A stretch of 64,000 nucleotides of DNA. It comes from Steromphala cineraria (lineage: Eukaryota; Mollusca; Gastropoda; Trochida; Trochidae). The stretch lies in contig OU744730.1 of the NCBI GenBank assembly GCA_916613615.1, positions 992,001 through 1,056,000 of the forward strand, written 5' to 3'. The notes beneath the pieces were generated by a model that saw nothing but the letters and a program-made list of their open reading frames with translations, did not search any database and was not told where the DNA came from. Below are positions 9,140 to 20,939 of the stretch, piece after piece (within the stretch, counting starts at the first letter, position 1; each line of letters opens with the position of its first letter). The translations under genes and the position numbers were made by a program.

Positions 9140-9950
9140 CACGTTCGTGCTATGAATGTGACTCTATCTAACATTGCTGTCATGTTTCTTACAATGTCCA
9201 GGCTTTTGGAACAGAGCAATACTGATTTCTTTGATAAACATTTCTGGCCGGTCTTATCTGCTGTCACCCTATAACTGGTGATTATTTCGGGATTATGTTG
9301 ATAAACAGAAATCTTTATATCTAAAGCTGTGTAGTCTTGTGGAACCAAAGTGTATACATTTAGGTTTGGTCTATTTTCAATAGACATCATGATTGGGTCT
9401 GATCTGCTGGCACCCTGGTTTATGATGATAAACAGAAATCTTGTCTTGCGGAACTAGTCTTAATTGAGTCTGATCTGTTCGAAGCCTCATAGACCAACTC
9501 TGTGTATTGATTTAACAAACTTCATTATTCAGTTCACGTGTCAGGTGAAGTACTAGTCTATCTCTTTTAGACAAATAGAGGATCTCTCACAGGTGTCTTA
9601 TAATGGCGAGTATTTTGTAATATTTTACCATCAACGTACAAGGTGTGTCACAAGACTAGGCTTATCATGAGCCTTATACATTACACATAGTGTCAAACTG
9701 TCAGGGTTCGTTCAACAGAGAGCATGATCTACCTCTGACAGAAAAATAGAAGACCTCACATACACAACTGTTTGACGATCGAGCCGTCTTGTCATGAAAT
9801 TCTATCCCTAGCCACTGGTGTGAAAATTGGTTTGCGATAGTATACTCAGATGAATCTCTTTTGATATGTTTATTACTTGGTTGATGAATGTAGCACGAAT
9901 ATGAAAATATCTCTTTCATAAATACAAAAAAGAGAAAAGACTAACTGTAT
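9140..9950 (+). repeat. Dispersed repeat R2, copy 1
   Basis: It shares ordered blocks with 41400-42350: TAGTCTTGTGGAACCAAAGT, GTGTATACATT, ATCATGATTGGGTC, GACCA-CTCTGTGTATTGA and GCCACTGGTGTG. The family is built of imperfect internal repeats. Small ORFs inside are not conserved between copies, so no product is assigned. Confidence 0.65.
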
Positions 9951-10195
9951 CATTAGAGATATTCATATTTTACATAAACTTGGGAACTCGTTTGCAAAAG
10001 GATCACAAAGTCAAATCAGATACACTCAGTGCCCTCTCATGCTTTGATAAATCATCTATTCCTATTTGTGTACATGTATCTAATCAGCAATACTTCAATA
10101 TTATAATGACTAGATATGATATAAGAACAAAATGCAAAGGTTAACTTGTTGCACAGTTTTAACTTTCATGATCTAATGAAAAGAGATTTGCTGAT

Positions 10196-10453
10196 CTAAA
10201 GCGGCAGTAGCACGATTATGTTTTAAGTTAAGTCCCTAAAAATGTTCCATAACATAATAATTTTATAAGTTTGTGGTCATTATAATAGCATATAAAATTA
10301 TCTTATTGTGAAACCATCAGGGGTCACCATTCCAATTACTCAACCCGATCATAAGTAGAAGTCTTGATTTAAAACCATTGTCTTTCAATTGGTAACATTA
10401 TTTTCACTTTAGGAGATTGTTTCATTGCCTAAAACTTGAAACAGCCCCTTCAA
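10196..10453 (+). mobile_element. Diverged relative of the TTAA MITE
   Basis: The left end CTAAAGCGGCAGTAGCACG and right end AGCCCCTTCAA are degraded forms of the family TIR with TTAA flanks. Inside, CATTGTCTTTCAATTGGTAAC matches the subterminal part of complete copies. It is shorter and older than those at 19.2 and 25.7 kb. Confidence 0.65.
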
Positions 10454-11239
10454 GCTGAGATTAAGAGATTTGTGAGAGAAAAAGAATAAAATCCAACATT
10501 TTTGTAAAACCTTTGTCACTGCTTTATATGTCAGATTTAGGTGTTTTTTTGTTTTTACCACCAAATGTAATATTCTTCTAAAAACTTTCCGAGAAGACTT
10601 GTCTTTAGATCAATACCAATTTTCATCTTGTTCTCTGCAACGTGAACATTTGTATATCAATTGACCATAATAGGGTTTTCTCTTATAACGGGGCAAGATT
10701 AAAAGTTTGTTTTCTTATTATTTAATAATTATTATTTTCTAAAAATTGTTAACATCTTATTGACGGCCTTTAACAACTTATTGACAACCGTTAACATCTT
10801 ATTACGAACGTTAACATGCAAATCGTATTTACTGCCTTTCTAAAATGTAGTTGGTTGTAAACCAAAAGCTTTTAGTCCTTCATTTATAAAAAAAGGTAGT
10901 TGTTTAGAAAGGGGATATGTTTTCCCCAAATATTTTTTTAAATATGCAAATTATGAATATTTCTTTATTCATCATTAAGTTTTTTTCCAAATTTCCTTAT
11001 GATATATAATGTAATAGTGATCGGGAAATTTGCTAATATATATGTTTAGTTGAGAACTATTATGTCAGTGATTAGTTTTTTTAACATAAACAAGAACACA
11101 TTTCATCAAAGTTAATTGGTTAACATTTGAGAACTCTCTCGGCTCAACACATATGTTATTGTACCTCAATACGAGGGTAGAGTAAACCAAGATTCACCTG
11201 TAATCCACCTATTATCTACCTCCAATCAGCCAACCAGCT
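10454..11239. other. AT-rich spacer with short tandem motif
   Basis: Near 10748-10818 an imperfect ~25-bp unit (GTTAACATCTTATTGAC) occurs three to four times. Nothing else is recognisable. Confidence 0.45.
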
Positions 11240-11990
11240 CACTGCTACCCGAGTCTTGGTGCGCTGAAGTCTCAACACGCTACACACTGAGGGTGTTGTT
11301 TATGTGGACAGTCAAAACCTACCCTTTTGTCAGACGTAGTGTTAAAACGAATTTACGGACAGTATACAAGCAGCACTGATTGAAGGATTAATTCTTGATA
11401 TTTGTTAGGTAAGATTTTATTTTATTATAGCATAAACAATAGCTGGAATTCATGAAGAAAGCAATTACTGTTTCTAGGCTGTTATTCCATATCTATATTC
11501 TTTTGAACAAAATGATAACAAGAATTACAATTATATTTATTGAAGTAAGTGTACATGATAGACACTGTACATCAGCATGCTATGGTCTGGTTATGTATGA
11601 CTCAAAAGCGTTGAAGATACCTGTTATGTTAACTTATTGTTTTATGTTAATTCATTACAATTGAACCTTAGTGGAGTATTAATTTGTCTGTATATATATA
11701 GTATTATAATCTCTTCAAGTTGAAAGAAACTAAAGACATATGCGGTAATTGTTGATAAAGATTCTGATTCAAGCTGAATATGTTCTAAATCACAAACAAG
11801 TGAACTTATTTTGAGATTCATGATTCTTGATGATGGACAGTTGTCAAACTTTACCCTTTTGCTAAGTTCATTGTTAAAACGGATTTATATAGCTGATTGA
11901 AGGATTAATTTATTGAGATTTGTTTGGTAAGATGTTCAATCGTTTTAACATAAACAAAAGTTTGAATTCATGTAGAAAAATGGTTTCTAA
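11240..11990 (+). repeat. Tandem duplication with exon/donor-like segment
   Basis: Two diverged units about 517 bp apart share GGACAGT-CAAA-CT-ACCCTTTTG, TTAAAACG-ATTTA and CTGATTGAAGGATTAATT. Each then has a splice-donor-like GGTAAGAT (GT at 11409 and 11927) followed by similar T-rich sequence. The first unit is GC-richer upstream (11190-11300). The pattern resembles a duplicated non-coding 5' exon, possibly from a host gene; no coding sequence follows in view. Confidence 0.45.
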
Positions 11991-12111
11991 TCCATTCTGT
12001 TATTTCATATCTATATCATATTGAGCAAATTATGATTCAATTTGTTTAAGTTAATGAACATGATAAACCTTCGTGTCATGACCTGCGTTATGTACAGTTG
12101 AACCAGAAAGA

Positions 12112-12330
12112 AAGTACCCCCTTTCTAGAAATTGCTAGAACGTATCTAGAAATTTTCTAGTTTTATTTTTGCAAGATATTCAAAATCTAATCAAATGTTT
12201 CAAAACTGTTTATTAAATCTTATATCATGTGAAAATATGAAGTCTGTGAGTTTACTAGAAACGGAGATATTCCATGTTAAAGTTTTTCTCCTCTACAACC
12301 TGCCCTCATTATAACGCCCCTGCTAATCAG
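12112..12330 (+). mobile_element. Element end with HSE-like TTCTAGAA repeats, copy 1
   Basis: GTACCCCCTTTCTAGAA opens a run of TCTAGAA motifs and continues through TTACTAGAAACGG and CCTCATTATAACGCCCC. In inverted orientation the same order is seen at about 25090-25360. The two are probably ends of the same element family. They could bound one 13-kb element or be separate relics. Confidence 0.5.
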
Positions 12331-12462
12331 CTGTCACGCATGGCTAACGCGCTCCATAACGGGAGCTTACAGGCTTTGTCGCTGATTAAAGTACCATTCA
12401 TTGTTTACTAAGATAGCTGTCGCACAACAAAAAGTTGTTTTTGTAATAAAAAGAATGCAGAT

Positions 12463-12545
12463 CTATAACAGACAGACAGATTATTTATTAACCTCTCACC
12501 TCAAATGATATAAAAATATATTTAGCATTTATTTATTTATATTTT
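12463..12545 (-). mobile_element. LINE 3' terminal fragment (CTGT tail)
   Basis: Read on the minus strand, TTTGAGGTGAGAGGTTAATA is followed by AATAATCTGTCTGTCTG. This is the same terminus as the RNase H LINE at 20.6 kb, so it is a heavily 5'-truncated insertion of that family. Confidence 0.6.
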
Positions 12546-13449
12546 ACATTTCTCACGACGTGCGACTCGAGTAATCTGTCACTTAGTTACCTCCACAATA
12601 ATAATCTGTAGGCAGAGAGATATTTTATTGTCAGTGTCACATGATTACAGAAACGAAGAGCGTCCTATGGTAAATAACAAGTAATGAGTCAAGATTATGG
12701 AAACAATGATCATACAGAAATGCAGTAGAGAAATACAATGCAGTAAATATTTGTACATTGCATAAAATAAATTCTTCCTTTCAATAAACTTGAATGATAC
12801 ACACTTTATGACATCATTTCAACCCCTGATGGAGACTGAAAATATTTTTTTACGACAGACATAGCTGATTCAACATTGTAATGAAAGAATCATGTAAACA
12901 GAATGATTACGGCCTAATCCGTCAAATTTTCAAAATTGAACTGTACCTATCCGTCGAATAACGCTTGAGTGATTTTGTACCGATCGGTCGAATCTTGGCG
13001 AGCATGAGACCTTGGGAGAATCTAAGTTAATTAATGAAGGGGTGTATGGGTTGTTTATACGCATTGCGATTGATCACTTGAAATGAAGTAAATTGCTTAC
13101 ATGAAAAAGTCTTATTTCTTAGACGGACATATTACTGAGTAAAGGGTTCATACTGTAAAACCCCTTTCTGTTTATCTAAATTTAATACTTTGATGAAGGG
13201 TACAAGTTAAATGTCAAATTGAATCTTTGTGTCCCTATTCAAATACATGTATGACATATGCATAACTTTCAAATCATTTTACTTGTACTTTGGCATTACT
13301 CCAAATTTTACCACTAATTCAAATTTCATTAACTTCTAACTTTCTAACTTCATTAAATTTGATGAGGTCCATGACCTCTTAAAATAATATTCCCATACCA
13401 TTTGGCTATTATTGAGGCATGATCCCCACGTTTTATATTGATAATGTTA
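12546..13449. other. Spacer with scattered CCGTCGAAT motifs
   Basis: CTGTACC-ATCCGTCGAAT-like strings recur near 12946 and 12978 and again near 13848. No ORF or complete element was seen. Confidence 0.4.
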
Positions 13450-13745
13450 TTTACTCAATCAATCTATCTTTATTTCTTTGTGCACAGTGGAGGCCATAGT
13501 TTCAGATTCATAGAGCGATATATGTAGAAAATCACAAGATTTATAATTTACATAAAAAAACCAATACTATTGACAAGTGACGTGTACCATTCTTCTTCAT
13601 AAGTCTAAACACAAATTCTGACAAGAATTTATAATGTTTATCAAAATTTTGCTGTTGTTCCCTAATATAGCTAAATCCAAAAGTGTAGAATACAATTACA
13701 ATTCTTTATATATTTAATCATTATATACAACATCGCAGCATCCTA
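13450..13745 (-). mobile_element. 5'-truncated LINE 3' end (ATTG tail)
   Basis: On the minus strand a frame of about 75 codons (YTFGFSYIREQQQ.. to ..MASTVHKEIKID) runs to a stop inside AATAAAGATAGATTGATTGA. GGCCTCCACTGTGCAC before an ATTG-repeat tail is a typical CR1/L2-like LINE terminus and resembles the one at 43.7 kb. The peptide itself was not recognised. Confidence 0.5.
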
Positions 13746-14560
13746 ACTTCAAGTGATCAAAATAAATGAAAGAGAGTCCAAACACCCCCTTTGCCTTATT
13801 TTGGAACGTTCCAACGTTATGTAAGCCAATCAACAACTAAAATCACAGTACCGATCCGTCGAATGGATTTTTCTATTCTAAAACTAGAAATTCGACAAAA
13901 AGGTATGCGACCAACAGAATGACTCAGATACTTACGATATTGAAAAGTCAAGCTTAGTATACAACCATAATCAGCTGCCACTAACTTTTATCTAGAGTAA
14001 AAATTAAGTTTATCTTATTAATTATAGTACCTTCATTTATATAATTATATTGCTTTTAACTTTTCATTCAGTTAATCTAGACTTAATTTCCCATATTGCT
14101 CTGAACTAGGTCATAAGAATTGAACGTCCCCTTTTTAACTCAGTCCGTCTAAGCAATCACACATTTGATAACGGGTTAGCCATTAAGAATAATAGATATT
14201 TTATTGCACCGACGGAAAGCTTTAATGAGTGTAACTTGTATCTAGTTGCAATAATTAACTAAAAGTGATGATACTGTATTGTCCGACAAAGGAATTTGAT
14301 TAACAACAGTGAGAAGCAGCATGTTAAAGACAATGACAATGAAGGCAAGTGGAGAAATGAAGTAACTTTAAAACACAGCATCAACAGAACTACCGAGGGT
14401 AGACGATGTATGCTCGCCGTGACTATCTCCGGTAAACCTCCGTTCCAACGACGGTTGTAACCCCACGACGAGGTGCCGACCTATGTAAAAAGTGGGGACT
14501 TTCCCAATCATACGTATAATTCATTCTTATGTATGTGACTGAATGTATTCAAACGTTATC
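13746..14560. other. Unannotated spacer
   Basis: It contains another CCGATCCGTCGAATGG motif and a GC-richer patch near 14390-14510. No gene, repeat partner or RNA fold was recognised. Confidence 0.4.
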
Positions 14561-14639
14561 GTATCGATAAACTATCTAGGAAATGTGTGCCATGATGACA
14601 ATGAGGTTTGTAACTCATCAAACTTTTCAGGCGATCTCA

Positions 14640-14705
14640 GTTTGTTTATTTGAAACGTCCGCCATTTGCAAAGCTTATTTCGCGCATGCGCATAGCAAAC
14701 TTTGG
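14640..14705. promoter_or_regulatory. Candidate promoter motifs (YY1-like, NRF-1-like)
   Basis: CCGCCATTTG (YY1-like) lies about 30 bases before CGCGCATGCGCAT, which contains the NRF-1 palindrome GCGCATGCGC. The pair in an AT-rich background is typical of animal housekeeping promoters. No transcript can be assigned. Confidence 0.3.
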
Positions 14706-14779
14706 CATCAGCTGGTCATCACAGCACAAAGTCCTGTGACTGATTCCTCTTCTAATTTTCTGAACGTTTTAAAATAATA

Positions 14780-16549
14780 TTGCCGGTACGATGGGAGGAC
14801 ACTTGTTGAATGAATTGACGTAAGCAATGTTTGAAAACAATAGCTATTTTTTTAAGACTGACAGAAACAAAACATAAAGACAATAAAATTAGGCCTATAT
14901 ATATATAAAACAAATTTTATCTTTTGAAATATTAAGGATATTGTTGCAAACAAAGTTCCAATTTTAGATTGTTCAAATAAGCTTCTAAATAGTGTGTTAT
15001 TTTCAAAATCTCAATTTTTTGAAGAAATAAATAGAAATGTTGTTTTAATGTCTATATAAAACAAAAATTCCAAAACAACAATCACATAAATATCATTGCC
15101 TGATATTTTGCAAGTGTGCATTGTTACTTAAGCTAAATTGAATTTTCAATTTGCCCTTTTTATATCTACTTTGAAATCCTTTCAAATAATGCCTCTGATT
15201 TCCAGCCAGTCTTGTACAATTATTTGGAAAGGACAGTGTGATAATTACAATCTTGATCATGAATAAATATCTTAATTATGAACAGTGTATTCCAAGTCAA
15301 TCTGACAAAATGTTCATATAGATGTTTTTAATGTTTAATGTTTTATTTTTACAATAGCAATATGTTTATATCATAAATATTCTGCAACAGTTTTGATATG
15401 AAAGAAAAATCTTCAATCAACTTTTAATGCTCTGAATTTTTTAACCTATACATATTTGCTGTCATCATGGCATTTATAATTTAGACCTCCCAACAATAAA
15501 CATTTAATTGTATATTTTGCACATATTATTTCATCTTTGTACTTCAAACAGAAAAAGCTGTCTGTGGCCTAAAATTACATATTCATTGTGAAACTGTAAA
15601 TAGATGAAAATTCATTGTTTAATAGATCTAAATTAATATCCTATTAGAAGTAAGTAAGATTATTTACTACAAAAGCTATCTGTATTTTAAAAACGAGAAA
15701 AATAGAATTTCATATTGAGATAAAGTAACATCTTTCAACAAAATTAAATTAAGAGTTAGGGATTGAGGGATTTTGCATATTGGATATACAATAGTCCATC
15801 AAATATTCTAAGATTACTACTGATGTTAGGGAAATTCAGAAATTACTAAAAACCATTTAAATAGACCTTTGATGTTTGTGACATGTTTTCCCAATCCCTG
15901 CTAACTGTTCAGGATTTGTTTTTTCAGTATCCAAACATTTCGTCAGATACAATTTCAGGACTTTGTTGACACGAATCCTTTCAAGTTTCTTTCTGTTAAT
16001 TCTTTATAACATTTTTTAAAAGCTTCTAATATTGCTAACAGAAACTAAGGACCATTTGAAAGTTTGTCTTTTGATCTGTTTATTTCTCTCACTATTTTAG
16101 CATGCATTAAGTTTATTTCAATCATTTTAGTATACTTAGTATCATATTTAATTCCACAGTAATTTTTTAAACTATAAATTTTATGCTGAAAGAAAATTTA
16201 TTGGACAATTTCAGAAAGGTTTGTAGATTGGGAAGTTGTCAGTGACAAGATTTTATTGCAGAATCAATTGCAAAAACAAAATGTCATCACTGAAATTTTA
16301 ATTATTTGTCTAATCGAGCTAAATAAACATCCAATCAATATTAAGATAGAATATTTTTAATTTGACAATGTACACTTGATGCGATAATGTCAGCATTTTC
16401 AATAAGAAAGCACTTGTTGAGTTCTGTTTGACACCTTGACATAGCCAAGTTTATCAGTCAAATCGGCAAGCTTTTTAAAATTCTTTATTTGTCAAAGACT
16501 CATTTGATCCCTACTTGACTGACTACTAGAGTACTTTAGACACATTCCA
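14780..16549. other. Long AT-rich spacer
   Basis: No ORF, LINE end, TIR or tandem array was recognised in this stretch. It looks like intron or intergenic DNA. Confidence 0.4.
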
Positions 16550-17700
16550 TTGATTACAAGATCCATTTTATTGTCAGCAGCCCTGAAAATGAAGGTGGAT
16601 TTGGCATGTATGTTTTGCCGTTTGAGAAGTCCGTCGGTCATCGCAATTGGGTATTTCCGGCTCAGTGAGCATGCGCAATCGATGAAAACAAACGAACATC
16701 GTCATTTTACACCAACTTTAAAATCACTTATTACAAAATTCGAGATTCATGATAAAGTATGATTTCATTAAAAATCAAGAATTATTTTGATGAAGAATAC
16801 GTGAATTAAATCATATCAATGAAGGTGAAGTATTCAAGAAGTTATTAATGCTCAAAGGCCGACTGGGATTTCAGTCGGGACCGATTTTAAAATCGGCGAT
16901 TTCAGCAAATAAATGAAAAATTAAAGCAAGTAACAAAATAAAAATACCTAGATCATTGTATTTCATAATTTTGCATCAAGATATGACAATAATTTGATTG
17001 GGAAAGGCCTATTATTGAATTATTTCGACTTTAAAATTTTCGGAGGACACTTTCCACCGTTTTCAATGCGAGGCACCTCGTCTCGGTAACTGCGGAGCGT
17101 AGGGGAGCTAGTGCTGAGGCGAGCATGATCGTGTATAGAGGGTATCTCTTGATTTATAATGGTCAACTTGATACATAGGAGCACAGAATTGGACAAAATC
17201 ATAAACAATGACCGACACCTTCAGTGTGAAAAGCCTGGCAACGGCAATTAACATGATTGCAAAGCATTTTAAGTAGTAATTTTCTTTATAATATGTAAAG
17301 GTGCGGATATTTTATCAAAAATAGTTTGTATCAACAGTTTTATAATTACATCGGGTTTGTTCATGTGATGTCGCCAACTTCAAAATGTCGGACCTGATAT
17401 CCATAGGACAGTCACGTTGATGTACTTCTGCATATGCGGCAATATACATGTGTTAACGGTAATACATGCATAACAAGATCATGCGACTTGTTATTTGCAA
17501 GTTGTTTAAACACTAGGATAATTCATACAGTTCATTCTTCACATCAAAGTGTATGGTGCAAGAAACACGGAAGCCGAGTTATGTAATAAGATCAATTATT
17601 GTATGTTTGTCACCAGTCTAGAATACGTAATACGCTGGACTTGAAAGAGGTCCTTTCATCATAGTCATGTTGACCCGCCATTTTGACTTGTTTTAATTGT
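16550..17700. other. Spacer with GC-richer islands
   Basis: Islands at about 16600-16700 (GAGCATGCGCAATC), 17040-17130 (GGCACCTCGTCTCGG) and 17380-17690 (CCGCCATTTTGAC) stand out from the AT-rich background. They may be exon or promoter fragments of a host gene. None gives a recognisable protein. Confidence 0.3.
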
Positions 17701-18478
17701 GTGAATTGATACAAAAAGACTGTATTGTTGTTTTAACCTTTCTAATGCTAAATTATTCACGTTTGGTTTTACAAACTATATAAAATTTATAACTTTCTTA
17801 GTCTTCCTATCAATTAATACAATTAAACATATAGCAGAAAGATATCAAAATGTTGGGGATGAGACTCTTGTAATCTTTCATTTAACTGATGACTTCAGAA
17901 AATACAAACACAATAATAATAAGCTCTTTCACAAACAATGGGGTATTTCATTAGCAAAAAAAGTCAGTTACATCTAGAACTTATTACGGGTTTTAGTACA
18001 CAATTTACTGTCGTCACATCTCGTGAATACTGATATCAAAAGTTTTACTGTACAGTCACTTTAAAGGTTTAGAGGGATAGAGCACAATTATATGTTAATT
18101 TGACAAATTTATTGAAATACAGCCGTCAGTAAATATGTTTGCGCTATTTTCTTATTGTTTGGCTTGTTGTACAGGTATGCAGATAAAATGCATACATGTA
18201 TGAACGGACGTACATTTGTAACTGTGTCTATTTATCTGATTTGATAATGGTAAAAATATTCTTCTCTGTCATTTTTCATTTACTTTTCAACGAGACTAGC
18301 ACTGCATCGTACACGTTAGGAGGTTAGGAACACCACTAGAATTGTCAAAAGTTTGAAATATCAACTCATTGAAATGTTTATTAAAACGGTTTGCCTGGAC
18401 TGGACAACAGTTACCCTTACACACAAGCTCCATTGTTTTGTTCGAGTATCTATTTTTCATACCATCTCTATACTATAT
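17701..18478. other. Unannotated AT-rich spacer
   Basis: No repeat partner or plausible coding sequence was seen. Confidence 0.4.
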
Positions 18479-18598
18479 ATCGAGGTGTTCATCAGGCATA
18501 CCGGATGTTCATGAGTTGAGTTACTGTGCAATAGTTACAAACCTCGACCTCGTGTTTAAGTTAGATGAACACCTCGATCTAAGTCTGTAACTATTACG
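18479..18598. repeat. Imperfect inverted repeat
   Basis: CGAGGTGTTCATC pairs with GATGAACACCTCG, and CAATAGTTAC further in pairs loosely with GTAACTATT at the right edge. It abuts the LINE fragment that follows and may be a small foldback element or its target. Confidence 0.5.
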
Positions 18599-19090
18599 AA
18601 GAAGAAGAAGATTATTTTATTTAAGTGTCACACACTTTAACAGTGTCCGGCCAAAAGTGACCTATGAGACACTTAAATCATCATAAGACATGTTATAAAT
18701 AATAATGATATATGTTAAAATCCGACATCATAAAACATAATTTATAATACATGGAAGTAACCCAGTGCTAAATTACATATATGTATATGCAAAATACAAT
18801 TTAAATGACTGATTTATACCTTTTGTTATGCATACAATATAAACTGTTGCGGCGATGGATTTGATGTGGTGTATATTGGACAGCAAGTAAATAGCCTTAA
18901 CAAGAGAAGATAATCTGTGAAAATACTGGTCACATACATTAAGTTTATAAAATAGCTCAGATCTTATTTCTTTGTAGAACCTGCACTCGACAAGAAAATG
19001 AACCTCGTCCCCTATATAATTACTATTACGTATCTCCCCAATTTGATAAGCAATTATCTAGCAAGCAGAACTTGTTAAATATGTTTCGGC
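18599..19090 (-). pseudogene. 5'-truncated LINE ORF2 C-terminus
   Basis: On the minus strand a frame encodes GDEVHFLVECRFYKEIRSEL and about 50 further residues to a stop near 18778. The H..L..C pattern is the C-terminal zinc-knuckle region found at the end of many LINE ORF2 proteins. The element ends at AATAAAATAATC with a CTT-repeat tail (18599-18609). The RT core is missing. Confidence 0.7.
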
Positions 19091-19212
19091 AGAAGACAAA
19101 AGATCTTACGGAGGAAACTGCACATTTTACAAAACAAACTCATAAAAATGTCGGCTATGCATGTACATGAAATATACAATATTTTCCAAATTGAATCAAT
19201 ATTGTTTTGAAT

Positions 19213-19577
19213 TTAAAGGGGCAGTAGCACGTTTTTAGGGGGAATACAAGGTGATGTCAAGAAAATGAAAATTAATGGTTCCAATTGAAAGACAATGTAT
19301 TTAAACTAAATGAAGCAGTTATGATTCATATGTAAAACGTAAAGTTTAGCCATGCGATTCCTTTTTCTTGCACAAAATGATTTAAAGGTGTTCACACAAA
19401 AATGGCCGCCAATGAATTTTATGTGAATTTTCATACTTTGTCCTCTGACTAAGGATGATTGGCTTGTGCAATGAGATTGTTGACAATGTCAAAATAATTC
19501 ATTTAGCAATAACTTACAATTATCAGTGAAATATTTAAAATATAAAATTGTCAAAAAACGTGCTACTGCCCCTTTAA
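19213..19577 (+). mobile_element. TTAA MITE, complete copy
   Basis: It has TIRs AGGGGCAGTAGCACG and CGTGCTACTGCCCCT with perfect TTAA on both sides. Internal ATGGCCGCCAATG and GATGATTGGCTTGTGCAATG are shared with the 7.65-kb copy in the same orientation. It is non-coding and was presumably mobilised by a piggyBac-type transposase supplied elsewhere. Confidence 0.88.
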
Positions 19578-20632
19578 GGGCATCATACTTATATAACGAA
19601 ATGAGCATTATTATCTAAATTCTTTGAAAAACGTAATTTAAGGAAATAAAGAATATTCTACCGTTTCTTCTCGTGATCATCGATTTAGTTTTGTTCTTGG
19701 ATTCGGACACAGTGAATTGTCATTGGTGAGAAACCACGCATGACACTTTGGATTTTTAAAATAAAAAATAACATTTTTTTTCCTTAGTTGACAATCAATT
19801 AGAGAAACCTTTTTTATCATGCACGATAAAAGCCTAGCAGAACATTGAATTTTCAGTACTTTTTTCAACCATAATTTCGAAAATTTTCAATTCTGTGAGT
19901 AAATTTGAGATTCTTTGAGTTGGACTTGTTGGACAAACACTTCTTTTCCCTTTAGATAAGCCATTATCTTAAACAGTCGCCAGTTTTTCTTTGAGAAGTT
20001 TTTTTCAAATTTGATATTTTATAATTTTGTGATTTTGAGGGCTCATCACATGAGACTCACATCACATATACTCTTGATTGGTGCTTAATTAATCCTTATT
20101 TAATATAACAGTTGATTCAATAGCTTGAGACAAACTCACATTTTCTTAATTCTTAATTAATCCAAAATGCCTCTTAAAGTAAAGTCTTAAAGTTAATTAA
20201 TCCATATTTAGATATCACAACATCCTTCTTGATACCTCAAGTACAAACAATTCATGTTTTCTTAACAATATCTTTGATGTTAATGTCCATTTAACCTGTT
20301 TTTATAGTAATATGACTTTTTTTCCGGAGGACTTTTTTACCGGTACTTTTTTTCTAAGGACTTTTTTTCCTATAATCGTTCAATAAGTTATTGAAATGCA
20401 TGTTCAAATTGTTCTCCAAATACGATATTATTGTTGTAAAATGGTAACAAGCGTTACCAGATGATAGCAAATGCAATTAACTCAGCGAACCGTATCTCCT
20501 GAACACGCCAGTGGTCGCTCAAGTGTAACAGACAAGTAGGTCGGGATATCAAAACATAAGTTTCAATAAACAGTTAAGTTACAATAAACATTCAGATTCT
20601 AGAGAGAGACAGTGACGCTAATCTTTTCCTTA
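19578..20632. other. Unannotated AT-rich spacer
   Basis: A short T-rich tandem motif (GGACTTTTTTTCC-like, about 20320-20375) occurs three times. Otherwise nothing was recognised. Confidence 0.4.
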
Positions 20633-20939
20633 GACAGACAGACAGACAGATTGTTTATTAACGTATCACCTCAAAATGTTACATAAAAAGATATATACAA
20701 CATTAAAAGAGGTGATGTATATCGTGAACCTATCTCACCAACCAGCTCTGGTCGTGGGTCGCCATGACCAACACATACCAGATGAAGGAGGTTTAAGAGA
20801 TCAGTCTCGCTTCCGTAGGGTCCTTCTGGGAGTTTTTACCCGTGGGGTGGTTGTTAGGGTTTAGTGACCCTTAAATTGGGTAGGGGATGAGGGGTAGGTA
20901 ATGGTTAGGAGTTTGGGTGTAAGGCTAGGTGGTTATTAA

